A stretch of DNA of 64,000 nucleotides. Source: Clostridium zeae. GTDB taxonomy: Bacteria > Bacillota > Clostridia > Clostridiales > Clostridiaceae. The number at the start of each line of letters is the position of its first letter. Positions within the stretch are counted from its first letter, which is position 1. Where the stretch lies: contig NZ_BMBA01000001.1 of NCBI RefSeq assembly GCF_017312485.1, forward strand, positions 1,564,396-1,628,395. Direction: 5' to 3'. A model generated the notes under the pieces. That model searched no databases. It saw only the letters and a list, made by a program, of their open reading frames with translations, and was not told where the DNA came from. Positions 7,047 to 16,473 of this stretch are shown here, in pieces. The translations under genes were made by a program, and so were the position numbers.

Positions 7047-8732
7047 CTATACTAAATAATTAAGATTATTATTTATGGTAGCCTGCCTAGTATTATCCTC
7101 AATACTTATCTCATCATCTGATGAATTGCTACCACCTCTACTACTATTTCCTTGATTTCTATTTTCTTTTTGTTCACTTCCAAATCCAAAGTTCGCTGCT
7201 TGAGAGTTTGGATCTCTGTTTGGATTATTGTAATTGTCATTTCTAAGCTCTATAGCAACTTCTGGTATCTTAATCCCATTAGAGCTTAAACTCTTTTGTA
7301 GTTCCTTTAGATTATCATTCAAAAGGCCATAAGCTTCTTTTGTGTTAGCTGTTAATGTGGCTTTCATTGTATTTGTATCTAAAGTTAATTTTATAGTTAT
7401 TTCCCCTAAGTTTCCTGGATTAGTCTTTAAAGTTAATTCTTTAACATCTAATTTTTCCATGTACTTTATTGATTTAACTATATCATTTATCATTGTGTTT
7501 TTATTAATAACAGGTTGTTCATTTGGGGTAGCAACAGCTTGAGTATTATTTTTTATCTGATCAACCATCATTGAAAACTTACTCTGAACATTGTTATCCT
7601 TATCACCAATGATAGATTTTAGTAATTTATCACCATCATTAGAATCAGAAGTTAGCTTCTTTGTTGAATTATCAACAGTTACATTACTTTCATTTGTTCT
7701 GAATCTATTAGCAGCTACATACAAGTTATTTACATTTGCTGATACTTTGTCTTTATTAGTACCATCCTTTTGTAAATCACTTTCCTTAACATTATTTTTT
7801 ATATTAATTAAGTCAAGAATAACTTGTTTAACATCTTTTGTATCTGCATTTGTTTTTAATGACTTCTCCTCTTGTGGTTTGTCATTTACAACAGTTTCAA
7901 TTAAATTTTGTAGATTTTCCTTTGTTTTGCTATCTAATTGTATGGCTCCTTGAGTTTGTGAATCATCAACCTTTTCCAATAGACTCATTATTTCTGTAAC
8001 TATACTTGATGATTTTGCCTGTACACTTGCTTCAGAATCAATGTTCTGACCCTTATTAGCAAAATCCTTAACAGCTAAATCCATAAGTTTTACATTGCTT
8101 AATGCTTCTTTTATTGATAACACACCTTCAGAATCAGAACCTTTAGCATTATTACTAGTAGTAGCATCTGCTGTAGTTTCATTATTTACCTGAGTATTAT
8201 TGCCCATCAAGAACATAGTCAAAATTGCAACAAGTTTATCTATATCATTTTCTACATTATCTTTATCAGTCTGATTATTTCCTTGGAAATTACTATTATC
8301 TACATCAGTTTTATCTTGTGTATTATTAGTAGGTGCCCCTAGTAAATTATTAATATCTTTGTCTCCTTCAGAGACTTCTTTAATAATTTGCTTTATAGAA
8401 TCAACGATTGAATCTATAACTTCAGTTTTTTCCTTTGGAAAAATCTCAGATACTTGTTTTTGTAAGCTATCACCCTTGTTATCCAACTGTTCTTTAATTT
8501 GCTTAAGCTCCGATAAAGTATTGTCTAATTTGTTATCATCTGATTTATCAACTACATCGTTGTTTTTTATATCATTCTTATTTGCTGCTGTTTTAGACAA
8601 AATTGATGAAAACTTGGAATCGCTTTGATTACTTTCATTTTTACTGTTTACAGCTTGGTTACTTTGACTACTTGTATTCACCTGCATTAAATCAAGTACA
8701 TTATTAACTCCACTTATATTCACTTTATTCAC
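7047..8732 (-). CDS. fliK: Hook-length control protein FliK
   Basis: Secreted molecular ruler that ends hook growth and switches export to filament substrates. The 561-aa product has a long, low-complexity Asn/Asp/Lys/Ser-rich N-terminal region. The conserved C-terminal domain (about 425-500) carries LTLKTNPGNLGEITIKLTL and LKELQKSLSSNGIKIPEVAI, the Flg_hook signature. A polar tail with a Gly/Asn/Ser-rich segment follows. It overlaps fliJ by 4 nt. The N-terminal ruler part varies widely between species, so only the C-terminal domain supports the name strongly. Confidence 0.9.
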   Translation of the reverse strand: MNKVNISGVNNVLDLMQVNTSSQSNQAVNSKNESNQSDSKFSSILSKTAANKNDIKNNDVVDKSDDNKLDNTLSELKQIKEQLDNKGDSLQKQVSEIFPKEKTEVIDSIVDSIKQIIKEVSEGDKDINNLLGAPTNNTQDKTDVDNSNFQGNNQTDKDNVENDIDKLVAILTMFLMGNNTQVNNETTADATTSNNAKGSDSEGVLSIKEALSNVKLMDLAVKDFANKGQNIDSEASVQAKSSSIVTEIMSLLEKVDDSQTQGAIQLDSKTKENLQNLIETVVNDKPQEEKSLKTNADTKDVKQVILDLINIKNNVKESDLQKDGTNKDKVSANVNNLYVAANRFRTNESNVTVDNSTKKLTSDSNDGDKLLKSIIGDKDNNVQSKFSMMVDQIKNNTQAVATPNEQPVINKNTMINDIVKSIKYMEKLDVKELTLKTNPGNLGEITIKLTLDTNTMKATLTANTKEAYGLLNDNLKELQKSLSSNGIKIPEVAIELRNDNYNNPNRDPNSQAANFGFGSEQKENRNQGNSSRGGSNSSDDEISIEDNTRQATINNNLNYLV

Positions 8733-9169
8733 CTCCTTTCAATGTTCCTAAGGTGAGCGTATAAAGCAAATTCATCATTTGTAATCTGCTCTTGTCTATC
8801 AAGCTCTTTGATGAAAGCTCCATATCTTTTCTCCTTAAGTATTTCAACAGTCTTTTTATCTATCTGTTTTTTCTTGAGATCTTCTCTTCTGTAGTTCAAC
8901 TCTTTGTCTTTATTCTCAAGTTCTTTTTCTTTATTTTGTATTCCTACACTTAAAGCATTTAAATAATTTCTCTTAATCTTCTGATAAGCTGCTGATTCAC
9001 CACTTTTTATGCTTTTGTATTGTTCAAAACTTTCGTTCATCTCTTTAATGTTTTGTTCAATTATTATCTTTTCTCTTTGAGTATTTTGAAAAAGTCTTTT
9101 GCTTTCCTCTTCCTTTTCTACTCTAATATCTAGAACTTTTTGAAGACTAAACTTAAATCCATTTGCCAT
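8729..9169 (-). CDS. fliJ: Flagellar export chaperone FliJ
   Basis: Coiled-coil stalk of the FliI ATPase ring and export chaperone escort. The 146-aa product is almost wholly helical and charged (Lys/Glu/Gln heptads across residues 10-130), as expected for FliJ. It opens with FKFSLQKVLDIRVEKEEE, the usual start. It lies 6 nt after fliI and overlaps fliK (ATGA). Confidence 0.88.
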   Translation of the reverse strand: MANGFKFSLQKVLDIRVEKEEESKRLFQNTQREKIIIEQNIKEMNESFEQYKSIKSGESAAYQKIKRNYLNALSVGIQNKEKELENKDKELNYRREDLKKKQIDKKTVEILKEKRYGAFIKELDRQEQITNDEFALYAHLRNIERR

Positions 9170-9175
9170 GATATC

Positions 9176-10489
9176 CTATCCTTTAAACATTGAAATAAGT
9201 CTATTTTTACTTTCTTCGTATGTAGATTTTTCATCTATTCCTTGTTTTAAAAAGTTTATTATGAAGTCATGATAATCAATTGCCATATCCACTTTTCTGT
9301 TACTGCCTCTTACGTAAGCTCCTATATTTATCAAATCCTCTGATTCTTTATATGTAGCTAAAAGATCTCTGGCAAAAGAACTTACTTCCTTGTGAACCTC
9401 TTCTGCTATAGTAGGCATAAGTCTTGATACAGAATTTAGTACGTCTATAGCAGGATAGTGATTTTTATGAGCTAATGCTCTGGAAAGCACTATATGTCCA
9501 TCAAGTATACCTCTTACAGCATCAGCAATTGGTTCATTAAAGTCATCACCATCAACAAGTACAGTATAGAAAGCTGTTATCGAACCTTTATCTGAGGTAC
9601 CTGCACGTTCCATGAGTTTAGGTAGCATTGCGAAAACAGATGGTGTATATCCTTTAGTAGCTGGCGGCTCTCCAATCGCTAGACCAACTTCTCTTTGTGC
9701 CATTGCAAATCTAGTTACCGAGTCCATCATTAGAATAACTTTTTTTCCTTTATCTCTAAAATATTCAGCTATTGCAGTTGCTGTTAAGGCTCCTTTTAAT
9801 CTTACAAGCGCTGGCTGATCTGATGTAGCACATATAACTACTGACCTTTTCATACCTTCAGGGCCAAGATCTTTTTCAATAAAGTCAAGAACTTCTCTTC
9901 CTCTTTCCCCTATCAATGCAATTACATTTACATCTGCTTCAGCTTCTCTAGCAATCATTCCTAAAGTTGTACTTTTACCAACTCCACTACCTGCAAATAT
10001 TCCAATTCTTTGTCCATCACCGCAAGTTAGAAATCCATCAATTGCTCTTACTCCAGTTGGGAGTACATCCTTAATTCTTCTTCTTCTCATAGGATCAGGA
10101 GGTGAATTATCAAGCTGATAGTATTCTCCACTATTTATTTCTTTGCCATCAAAAGGTATTCCTAAGCCATCTAACATTTTACCAAGAAGCTCGTCACTAC
10201 ATCTAACACTTAAGGGTCTTCCTTCAGGTACTACCTTGCATCCTGGTGAAATGCCAATTAACTCACCTAAGGGCATTAATATAACGGAATCATCTCTAAA
10301 ACCTACAACTTCACATTTTATTGGTTTATTTCTTTCATTATATATGGTACAAAGTTCTCCTACAAAAGCCCTAATTCCCTCTACTTCAATAGTAAGACCT
10401 ATTACCTTCTTGACTCTACCTTCATAATGATTGAAGTTTATTTCATCTAAATTATTGATTATTGCTTCAAAATCAATCGAGATCATCAT
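9176..10489 (-). CDS. fliI: Flagellar export ATPase FliI
   Basis: F1-beta-like ATPase that drives export of flagellar subunits. The 437-aa product has a Walker A motif GSGVGKST at residues 167-174, Walker B (VILMMDSVTRFA), the export-ATPase signature around REVGLAIGEPPATKGY and a C-terminal helical domain. Either of two adjacent ATG codons (10489 or 10486) could start translation; the AGGAGG site suits the second slightly better. It is flanked by fliH and fliJ, its complex partners. Confidence 0.96.
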   Translation of the reverse strand: MMISIDFEAIINNLDEINFNHYEGRVKKVIGLTIEVEGIRAFVGELCTIYNERNKPIKCEVVGFRDDSVILMPLGELIGISPGCKVVPEGRPLSVRCSDELLGKMLDGLGIPFDGKEINSGEYYQLDNSPPDPMRRRRIKDVLPTGVRAIDGFLTCGDGQRIGIFAGSGVGKSTTLGMIAREAEADVNVIALIGERGREVLDFIEKDLGPEGMKRSVVICATSDQPALVRLKGALTATAIAEYFRDKGKKVILMMDSVTRFAMAQREVGLAIGEPPATKGYTPSVFAMLPKLMERAGTSDKGSITAFYTVLVDGDDFNEPIADAVRGILDGHIVLSRALAHKNHYPAIDVLNSVSRLMPTIAEEVHKEVSSFARDLLATYKESEDLINIGAYVRGSNRKVDMAIDYHDFIINFLKQGIDEKSTYEESKNRLISMFKG

Positions 10490-10499
10490 ATACCTCCTG

Positions 10500-11249
10500 C
10501 TATAGAAGTGCCTCTCTTAACTTTTCCATTGATATATCAATACCTACTTTTACAGTTCCGTTTTCCTTTTCTACCACTGCATTACCTGGATTAAGTGAAG
10601 AATCTTCTATAACAAAAATCTCCCCCTGTATAACAAATCTACTCTTCCATAGTTCAAGTTGTGCCTTAACAGATTCGATATGTATAGAATTGCATTTAAT
10701 AACAAAAGTTTTTGTTCCCTTAGATTCAGCTATAACATCCTCAACTATAGAGTCCAGCCCATGCTCCGTTCCCAATTTTTCTTTTAATATCTTCTCAGTC
10801 ATTTCCACTGATAGTCTTATGATCTGTTCCTTTTTTTCTTCTAGATATGCTTCATATTGTTGTTTTGCAGAAAACAGCATATTGTTAGCATTGCTTATGA
10901 TAGAATTAGCTTCATTTTTAGCTAATTCTATGTTTTTTTCATAAGCTTCTTTATATCCATCTTCATAGCCATTTTCAGTACCTTGCCTATAACCTTTTTC
11001 ATAGGCTTCTCGTTCTAATTCTTGAGCTTGTACATATGCGGCTTCTAGTATTGCATCTTTTTGTATTTGAGCATTTTTTATTATATTTTCACTAATATTC
11101 TTGTAACTTTCAACCATTCTTGCAGCTTCTTCAGGATCGTTCAAAAACATCTCTTCCATAAGGCTCTTTTGCTCATAATCTGTATTTATTTTTCTACTAT
11201 TTCCTGAAGTTACAATATTGCTTTTAATAACACTAAAGGATGATTGCAT
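10500..11249 (-). CDS. fliH: Flagellar export regulator FliH
   Basis: Stator-like negative regulator and membrane tether of FliI. The product is about 249 aa with a coiled-coil centre (about 45-130) holding repeated Gly spacing (EKGYRQGTENGYEDGYKEA), typical of the FliH GxxxG-like helix. A V-type-ATPase-E-like C-terminal domain follows. The ATG at 11249 is preferred over an upstream GTG at 11258 because the AGAGG site is then well spaced. The gene overlaps the end of fliG by 17 nt. Confidence 0.9.
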   Translation of the reverse strand: MQSSFSVIKSNIVTSGNSRKINTDYEQKSLMEEMFLNDPEEAARMVESYKNISENIIKNAQIQKDAILEAAYVQAQELEREAYEKGYRQGTENGYEDGYKEAYEKNIELAKNEANSIISNANNMLFSAKQQYEAYLEEKKEQIIRLSVEMTEKILKEKLGTEHGLDSIVEDVIAESKGTKTFVIKCNSIHIESVKAQLELWKSRFVIQGEIFVIEDSSLNPGNAVVEKENGTVKVGIDISMEKLREALL

Positions 11250-12249
11250 CTTCTCCACCTCTTGCTAGAATTATTTCTCCAGCTTCATCTAATCTTCTAA
11301 TTATAGAAACAATCTTTTGTTGTGCTTTTTCAACATCCATAAGTCTTACTGGTCCTAAGAATTCCATATCTTCTTTTAATGAAGCAGCGGCTCTCTTAGA
11401 TTGATTTTTAAATATAGCATTTGCCACTTCTTCTGAACAACCCTTAAGCGCCAGTGCCAACTCTTTAGCATCTGTTTCTCTAAGTATTCTTTGAATTGAT
11501 ACATCATCAAGAGTGATGATATCTTCAAATACAAACATGCTGCTCTTAATCTTTTCAGCAAGATCTGCATCTTCTCTTTCTAAGCTTTCAGTTATATTCT
11601 TTTCAGTTGTTCTGTCAACCTGATTTAATATATCAACTAAAGTATCAACTCCACCTAAGCTAGTTACTTCTGTTCTAACTATAGATGATAATTTACTTTC
11701 TAAAACCTTCTCAATTTCTTTTATTACCATAGGTGAGGTATTGTTCATGCTTGCAATTCTAAATGCAACATCACTTTGTAGTTCCTCAGGTAATTCCGCT
11801 ATAACTTGCGCTGCTTTTTCTGCTTGAAGATAGCATAAAATCAAGGCAATAGTTTGAGGGTGTTCATTTGAAATAACATTAAGTAATTGGTGTGCATCAG
11901 CTTTTCTAGCAATAGAAAACGGTCTATACTGCTGAGTTACTTCTGTTACTTTCTCCAGAATTTCTGATGCTCTTTGCTGTCCAAGAGCCTTTGATAACAA
12001 GACTCTTGCATAATCCATTCCACCCTCAACTATATAATCTCTTGCTTTATTCATTTCAAGAAATTCATTTAATATTTCTTCTCTTTGTTCTGCACTAACT
12101 GAAGTGATATTAGCTATCTCATACGTAATCTTTTGTATCTCACTCTCTGGTAACTTCTTAATTATTCCTGCAGAAGCTTCAGGACCAAGAGTGATAAAAA
12201 GTATAGCTGCTTTTTGCATTCCAGTTAATTTAGTACCTTCTCTTGGCAT
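11233..12249 (-). CDS. fliG: Motor switch protein FliG
   Basis: Rotor protein that meets MotA and sets rotation direction together with FliM/FliY. The 338-aa product has the three armadillo-like domains expected: LTGMQKAAILFITLGPEASA at the N-terminus, an EHPQTIALIL middle motif and a C-terminal FEDIITLDDVSIQRILRE torque helix with conserved charged residues. It lies just downstream of fliF, whose C-terminus binds the FliG N-domain. Confidence 0.96.
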   Translation of the reverse strand: MPREGTKLTGMQKAAILFITLGPEASAGIIKKLPESEIQKITYEIANITSVSAEQREEILNEFLEMNKARDYIVEGGMDYARVLLSKALGQQRASEILEKVTEVTQQYRPFSIARKADAHQLLNVISNEHPQTIALILCYLQAEKAAQVIAELPEELQSDVAFRIASMNNTSPMVIKEIEKVLESKLSSIVRTEVTSLGGVDTLVDILNQVDRTTEKNITESLEREDADLAEKIKSSMFVFEDIITLDDVSIQRILRETDAKELALALKGCSEEVANAIFKNQSKRAAASLKEDMEFLGPVRLMDVEKAQQKIVSIIRRLDEAGEIILARGGEDAIIL

Positions 12250-12252
12250 TAC

Positions 12253-13824
12253 CTATCCCCTCTCATTCTCTGCTAACCACGACTTAATTATCTCAGCTAC
12301 TTGTTCTGGTTTATCAGTAGCATATTTTTTAATTTCGTTTTCCATATGAGTCTTTTCATTATTGACATCAAAGTTAATTGGTTCAAATCTCTCTATATCC
12401 TTTGGATCTATTCTATCATTCACAACTACATCTAGTATATGTTGTCTTTCTTCCTCAGCTGGTTTTCTAAACCTTCTAATTACTAATATTATCCCTATTA
12501 TCAAGACTAAAGCTGCTGCTCCAGCAACCCCTAGAGTCTTATAAAGAGCCATCTTCTTTTCATTAGCTGCATCAGCATTCATTTGATCTATCTGTTTTTG
12601 AATTGCTGCTTTTTCTGTTGGATCAAAGCTCATTCCAAGGACATTTATTTCATCTCCTCTATCTTGCTTAAATCCAATTGCGCTTGAAACTATGTTCTTT
12701 ATAGCATCTTGTGTTGCAGAGTCCATTTTTCCATCAACTATTACTGAAGCTGTTACTCTCTTTACTTCTCCTGGAGCACTTATGGTCTTTTCTTCAGTGC
12801 TTCCAACTGAATATTCAACATTCTGAGATTCATTTGAACTAACATTTTGTCCCCCAGTAGTTGCAGCGATTGTATTAGAAGAATTGTTATCAACTGGGCT
12901 TTGAGAAGTAGTTCCATTACTATCAGTTCCAGTTTGCTTAGTTGTTTGTTGTTTATTTACAACCTTATTAGGATCATATGTTACTACAGTTTTTTGTTTA
13001 GAATCTAAATCAAGCGTAGCACTTACTTTAGCTTTAACCTTATCCTTACCTATTACAGGTTCTAAAAGCTCTACTATGTTCTTTTCTAAATTCTTTTCGT
13101 AATCTGCTTGTGCCCCTTGTCTCTTTTCAATGCTTGAAGATGCTGCTTCTTGACCATTTTCGTCGTATAAACCCTTTGATAAAAGATTCATTTTATCATC
13201 TACTACTTCTATGTTTTCCTTAGGTATATTTTCAGTAGCTCCTGACACTAAAGAAACCATAGCTTTAACTTGGTCATTTGATATTTTAGCTCCAGTTTTA
13301 AGTTTCAAATATACAGACGCTTTACCAGGTGTTTTATCTTTTACAAAAACAGAATCTTCAGCAGGGGTTATATGTACTCTTGCGCTTTCAATTTCACTAA
13401 AGCTCTTGATTGTCTTTTCAAGCTCTCCTTGCTGCATTCTTAACTTCTTTAATTTGAACTCCTCATCAGTCATACCGAAGGAGCTACCACTATCCATTAG
13501 TTCGTATCCTTTACTCCCATCTGTTAGCTGTGGCGCAAGTTCCAGTCTCAACTCATCGATTTGAGTTTTAGGCACAAGAATACTACTACCTGATATCTTC
13601 ATATCAACTTTGTCTGCCTTTAGCTTTGTTGTAACAACTTGAGCATCATCTGCAGCCAAATTAGAAAATAGTATTCCGTACTTATTATTACCGGATATAA
13701 TAGTATAAGTTATGATTGCGATCACCACAGCTAAAATGGAGATGCCTAAAGCTATCTTTTTACCTTTACTCATAGCTTTAATTTTTTCCATAAAACCTTT
13801 AAGGCTCTCTAATAGCTTATTCAT
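12253..13824 (-). CDS. fliF: MS-ring protein FliF
   Basis: Forms the membrane ring on which the basal body and switch assemble. The product is about 523 aa with two membrane helices (about 23-45 and 430-452) flanking the periplasmic ring-building domains (NLAADDAQVVTTKLKADKV, IESARVHITPAEDSVF). A cytoplasmic FliG-binding tail ends near EIIKSWLAENERG. The ATG at 13824 is preferred over an in-frame GTG at 13833 because an AGGAG site sits 8 nt upstream of it. Confidence 0.95.
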   Translation of the reverse strand: MNKLLESLKGFMEKIKAMSKGKKIALGISILAVVIAIITYTIISGNNKYGILFSNLAADDAQVVTTKLKADKVDMKISGSSILVPKTQIDELRLELAPQLTDGSKGYELMDSGSSFGMTDEEFKLKKLRMQQGELEKTIKSFSEIESARVHITPAEDSVFVKDKTPGKASVYLKLKTGAKISNDQVKAMVSLVSGATENIPKENIEVVDDKMNLLSKGLYDENGQEAASSSIEKRQGAQADYEKNLEKNIVELLEPVIGKDKVKAKVSATLDLDSKQKTVVTYDPNKVVNKQQTTKQTGTDSNGTTSQSPVDNNSSNTIAATTGGQNVSSNESQNVEYSVGSTEEKTISAPGEVKRVTASVIVDGKMDSATQDAIKNIVSSAIGFKQDRGDEINVLGMSFDPTEKAAIQKQIDQMNADAANEKKMALYKTLGVAGAAALVLIIGIILVIRRFRKPAEEERQHILDVVVNDRIDPKDIERFEPINFDVNNEKTHMENEIKKYATDKPEQVAEIIKSWLAENERG

Positions 13825-13842
13825 TAGTAGCACTCCTATCTA

Positions 13843-14148
13843 TTACAACTGCATTCTATTTATTTCTTGATAAGCATCTAATAACTTATTTCTAACTTGT
13901 ACGGCTAATTCTAAACTCATTTTAGCTTCTTCAGTAGATAACATTACTTGATGTACATCTACATTATCGCCTTTTACTAATTTATCAGTTAAATCATTTG
14001 CTTGTATTTGTTGATCATTAACCTCATTTAACTTCTCTTTTAATGTATCCAGAAAACTTACTCCACCATTTCCAGCATTATCTTGAGTATTTTGTGTTAT
14101 ATCTTTTTCAAAGACCTTTGTATCTGGTACAAAACTATTTATTCTCAT
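13843..14148 (-). CDS. fliE: Hook-basal body junction protein FliE
   Basis: Small adaptor between MS ring and rod, and the first axial protein exported. The 101-aa product shows the typical C-terminal helix pair with DVHQVMLSTEEAKMSLELAVQVRNKLLDAY and a polar N-terminus. An AAGGAG site precedes the ATG. The flgB-flgC-fliE-fliF order is the standard start of the early operon. Confidence 0.95.
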   Translation of the reverse strand: MRINSFVPDTKVFEKDITQNTQDNAGNGGVSFLDTLKEKLNEVNDQQIQANDLTDKLVKGDNVDVHQVMLSTEEAKMSLELAVQVRNKLLDAYQEINRMQL

Positions 14149-14160
14149 ATTTTATTCTCC

Positions 14161-14568
14161 TTATTTACCTATTTCTAAAGCTTTCATAAACATACTTTTT
14201 CCTGCGTTTAAAGTATCAACGTTAGCTTCATATGATCTTGATGCTGCGATCATATCGGCCATTTCATTTAATATATTTACGTTTGGCATAGTTACATATC
14301 CATCTTTATCTGCTTCAGGATTTGTAGGATCATACTCTTTCTTTAGAGGTGACTTGTCCTCTTCTATACCAACAGCCTTTACCCCGTTCATACCTAATGC
14401 ACCGTCTAAGTTTTCCTGGAATACAGCTACTTTTCTAACATAAGGCTTACCATTTTCACCTCTTGTAGTATTTGCATTAGCTATATTAGAAGATATCGTA
14501 TCTAATCTTAATCTTTCTGCAGATAAACCACTTGCACTTATTCTTAGAGCACTGAACAAACTTCCCAT
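14161..14568 (-). CDS. flgC: Proximal rod protein FlgC
   Basis: Rod subunit. The 135-aa product has the axial N-motif ([30 protein letters not shown]) and the C-motif [20 protein letters not shown]. Length is normal. It lies 6 nt after flgB. Confidence 0.96.
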   Translation of the reverse strand: MGSLFSALRISASGLSAERLRLDTISSNIANANTTRGENGKPYVRKVAVFQENLDGALGMNGVKAVGIEEDKSPLKKEYDPTNPEADKDGYVTMPNVNILNEMADMIAASRSYEANVDTLNAGKSMFMKALEIGK

Positions 14569-14574
14569 TATCTA

Positions 14575-14973
14575 TTACCTCCCACCACCAGTAATAACAT
14601 ATCTAGTCATACTAAGCTTATTATTAGCTTGAGTTATCAAAGCATTGTAAAGCAGTGTATTAGCCGCTTGATTTACTTTTTCTGAGTCTAAATCTACATT
14701 ATTTCCATCTGTTCTCATACTTGAAGATGTATCTTTGTCCAATTTAACTTGTCCATAGCTATTTTCATCAACATTAGTGTATCCTGTATTCTCTATATCA
14801 CTTGATGCATCTTTAAGTGTATCTTCAAAAGAAACTGTACTTCTCTTATAACCAGCTGTATTTATATTTGCCATGTTATTAGCGATTACCTTAGATCTTA
14901 ATGAAGAAACGTCTAATCCTCTCTTAATAAGATTATAAGTATAATTATCTGAATCCACTCTATTAATCGTCAT
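14575..14973 (-). CDS. flgB: Proximal rod protein FlgB
   Basis: First gene of the early flagellar operon and a rod subunit. The 132-aa product has the axial motif SSLRSKVIANNMANINTAGYKRS and a typical short C-terminal helix. A GGTGGTGGA ribosome site precedes the ATG. The gene is preceded by a leader of about 300 nt. Confidence 0.95.
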   Translation of the reverse strand: MTINRVDSDNYTYNLIKRGLDVSSLRSKVIANNMANINTAGYKRSTVSFEDTLKDASSDIENTGYTNVDENSYGQVKLDKDTSSSMRTDGNNVDLDSEKVNQAANTLLYNALITQANNKLSMTRYVITGGGR

Positions 14974-15380
14974 TAAATTCCACCACCATTCGAATGTTTT
15001 TTACTGTAATCTTAAAAATATTTTCTATTTATTTATATTTTACTATTAACGTTTTAAAAATAAAGTAATTTTTATATACTTTTTTGTAATAAACTAAGCT
15101 TTTTTGTAATAAAACTACTTATGTTAAAAATTATATCTCAATTTCTCATATTTTTCTAGATTAAATTTTAACTAAATGTAAAAAATAATTAAATTTGTGC
15201 ATTTAAATTTTTACAAGATACACCTTAGCGATAATTTTCAGAATATTCAAACTGATTTGAATTGTTCGTCATCATGAATTGATTATATATAAAATATCGA
15301 ATTTTGTCATCAGAAATAATTTATAATTTTATTGAGTAATTTAGATTTTCTTACCATACTTAAATTAAATTAAAGAAAAA
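14974..15380 (-). promoter_or_regulatory. Promoter and long leader of the flgB operon
   Basis: No gene is visible here. On the minus strand, ATGACA (15305-15310) and TATAAT (15282-15287) are separated by 17 nt, a good sigma-A promoter with a start near 15275, about 300 nt before flgB. A weaker second -10 (TATAAT) lies at 15130-15135. Inside the leader a 15-bp direct repeat (15079-15093 and 15099-15113, minus strand TTTATTACAAAAAAG) recurs with 20-bp spacing. No GEMM-type c-di-GMP riboswitch core was recognised. Confidence 0.6.
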
Positions 15381-15409
15381 GTAGATACTACATAATTTGT
15401 AGTATCTAC
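15371..15409 (-). terminator. Terminator of the short flagellin gene
   Basis: Perfect 12-bp inverted repeat (15381-15392 and 15398-15409, loop of 5), followed on the minus strand by TTTTTCTTTAA. The stem overlaps the stop codon of the flagellin. Confidence 0.9.
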
Positions 15410-16266
15410 TTTACTCTACTTAATACATTTAAAACATCTTGTGGGAACTTATTTGACTGAGCCATAAGCGCTGTAGCTGATTGTACTAAAATACCGCTTT
15501 TCGAAAATTCCATCATCTCTTGAGCTATATCTGCATCTCTAAGTTGACTATCTGCTCTTTGCAAAACCTCATTACTACTGCTTAAATTATCTGCTGCTGT
15601 TTCAAATCTGTTTTGTAGTGCTCCATATTTACTTCTCATCCCATTAATTTGATTAATAGCATCATCTACTGTTTGTAGATTGGTATTGCTTTTACTAGGA
15701 TCAGTAACATCTAATTGACTTATGTCGCTTCCATTACTGCTTTTAATCAGATCAACTCTTATATTGTACATTGGAATATCAATATTATCTCCTACATTGG
15801 CACCAGACATCATTGTTTGCATATAAGGCTTACTATTGTCAGTTACTAAGTCACTGCTCAATAACTTCAATCCATTAAATTCAGTGTTAGTACCTACTTC
15901 ATTTATATGCTGTTTAAGCTGATCTATCTCTTTTTGTATTGACTGCCTGTCATCGTTACTCAAAGTGCCACTGCTACCTTGCACTGTTAGTTCTTTCATT
16001 CTAACAAGAGAATCACTAACTGAACTCAATGCGCCATCAACCGTCTGCATTATGGACACCCCGTCCTGTACGTTCTTGCTAGCTGCATCAGTGCCTCTTA
16101 TCTGCATTCTAATAAGCTCACTTCTACCGATAGCGTTAGGATTTTCTTTAGAAGAATTTAGTTTTGAACCAGAAGATATTTTTCCCATAGCAGCATTTTG
16201 GTCCACTAAACCTTTCTTATAATTCCTGTATAAATCTAAAGACGCCAAATTATGATATAATCTCAT
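15406..16266 (-). CDS. Short flagellin-family protein
   Basis: 286-aa protein with the flagellin N-domain (MRLYHNLASLDLYRNY, then LNSSKENPNAIGRSELIRMQ and ELTVQGSSGTLSNDDRQSIQ) and C-domain (RDADIAQEMMEFSKSGILVQ, AQSNKFPQDVLNVLS). The middle is much shorter than in the two flagellins at 21-24 kb, and it lacks the canonical MIINHNLAA-type start. It could be a minor filament subunit or an export/assembly regulator; the sequence does not decide. The ATG at 16266 is chosen because the CGGAG site is then 8 nt away; an upstream GTG (16275) overlaps that site. It has its own sigma-D promoter and terminator. Confidence 0.85.
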   Translation of the reverse strand: MRLYHNLASLDLYRNYKKGLVDQNAAMGKISSGSKLNSSKENPNAIGRSELIRMQIRGTDAASKNVQDGVSIMQTVDGALSSVSDSLVRMKELTVQGSSGTLSNDDRQSIQKEIDQLKQHINEVGTNTEFNGLKLLSSDLVTDNSKPYMQTMMSGANVGDNIDIPMYNIRVDLIKSSNGSDISQLDVTDPSKSNTNLQTVDDAINQINGMRSKYGALQNRFETAADNLSSSNEVLQRADSQLRDADIAQEMMEFSKSGILVQSATALMAQSNKFPQDVLNVLSRVK

Positions 16267-16397
16267 CTTCATCACTCCGTACTTATTTTTTATAATTATT
16301 CAAAATATGCCTCATTATAACAAAGCTGTCAACATATACTTAAAATTAATTTTCAAACTTCCACTAAATATAATTTTATCAAAACTTATATATATTT

Positions 16398-16425
16398 ATA
16401 TCGTCTAAGTTATTAGATTACTTTA
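16398..16425 (-). promoter_or_regulatory. Sigma-D promoter of the short flagellin
   Basis: Minus strand TAAA (16422-16425), 16-nt spacer, GACGATAT (16398-16405). This closely matches the flagellar sigma factor consensus TAAA-N15/16-GCCGATA(A/T). The predicted start is near 16391, with a leader of about 125 nt. Confidence 0.8.
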
Positions 16426-16473
16426 GCTTAAATTTAATATTGCTCTATATTTGTTCAAACTTCTATAACCCCT

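Noticed and set aside
14974-15275. c-di-GMP (GEMM) riboswitch in the flgB leader
   Set aside because: I looked for the conserved core by eye in both halves of the leader and did not find it; a covariance-model search would be decisive.
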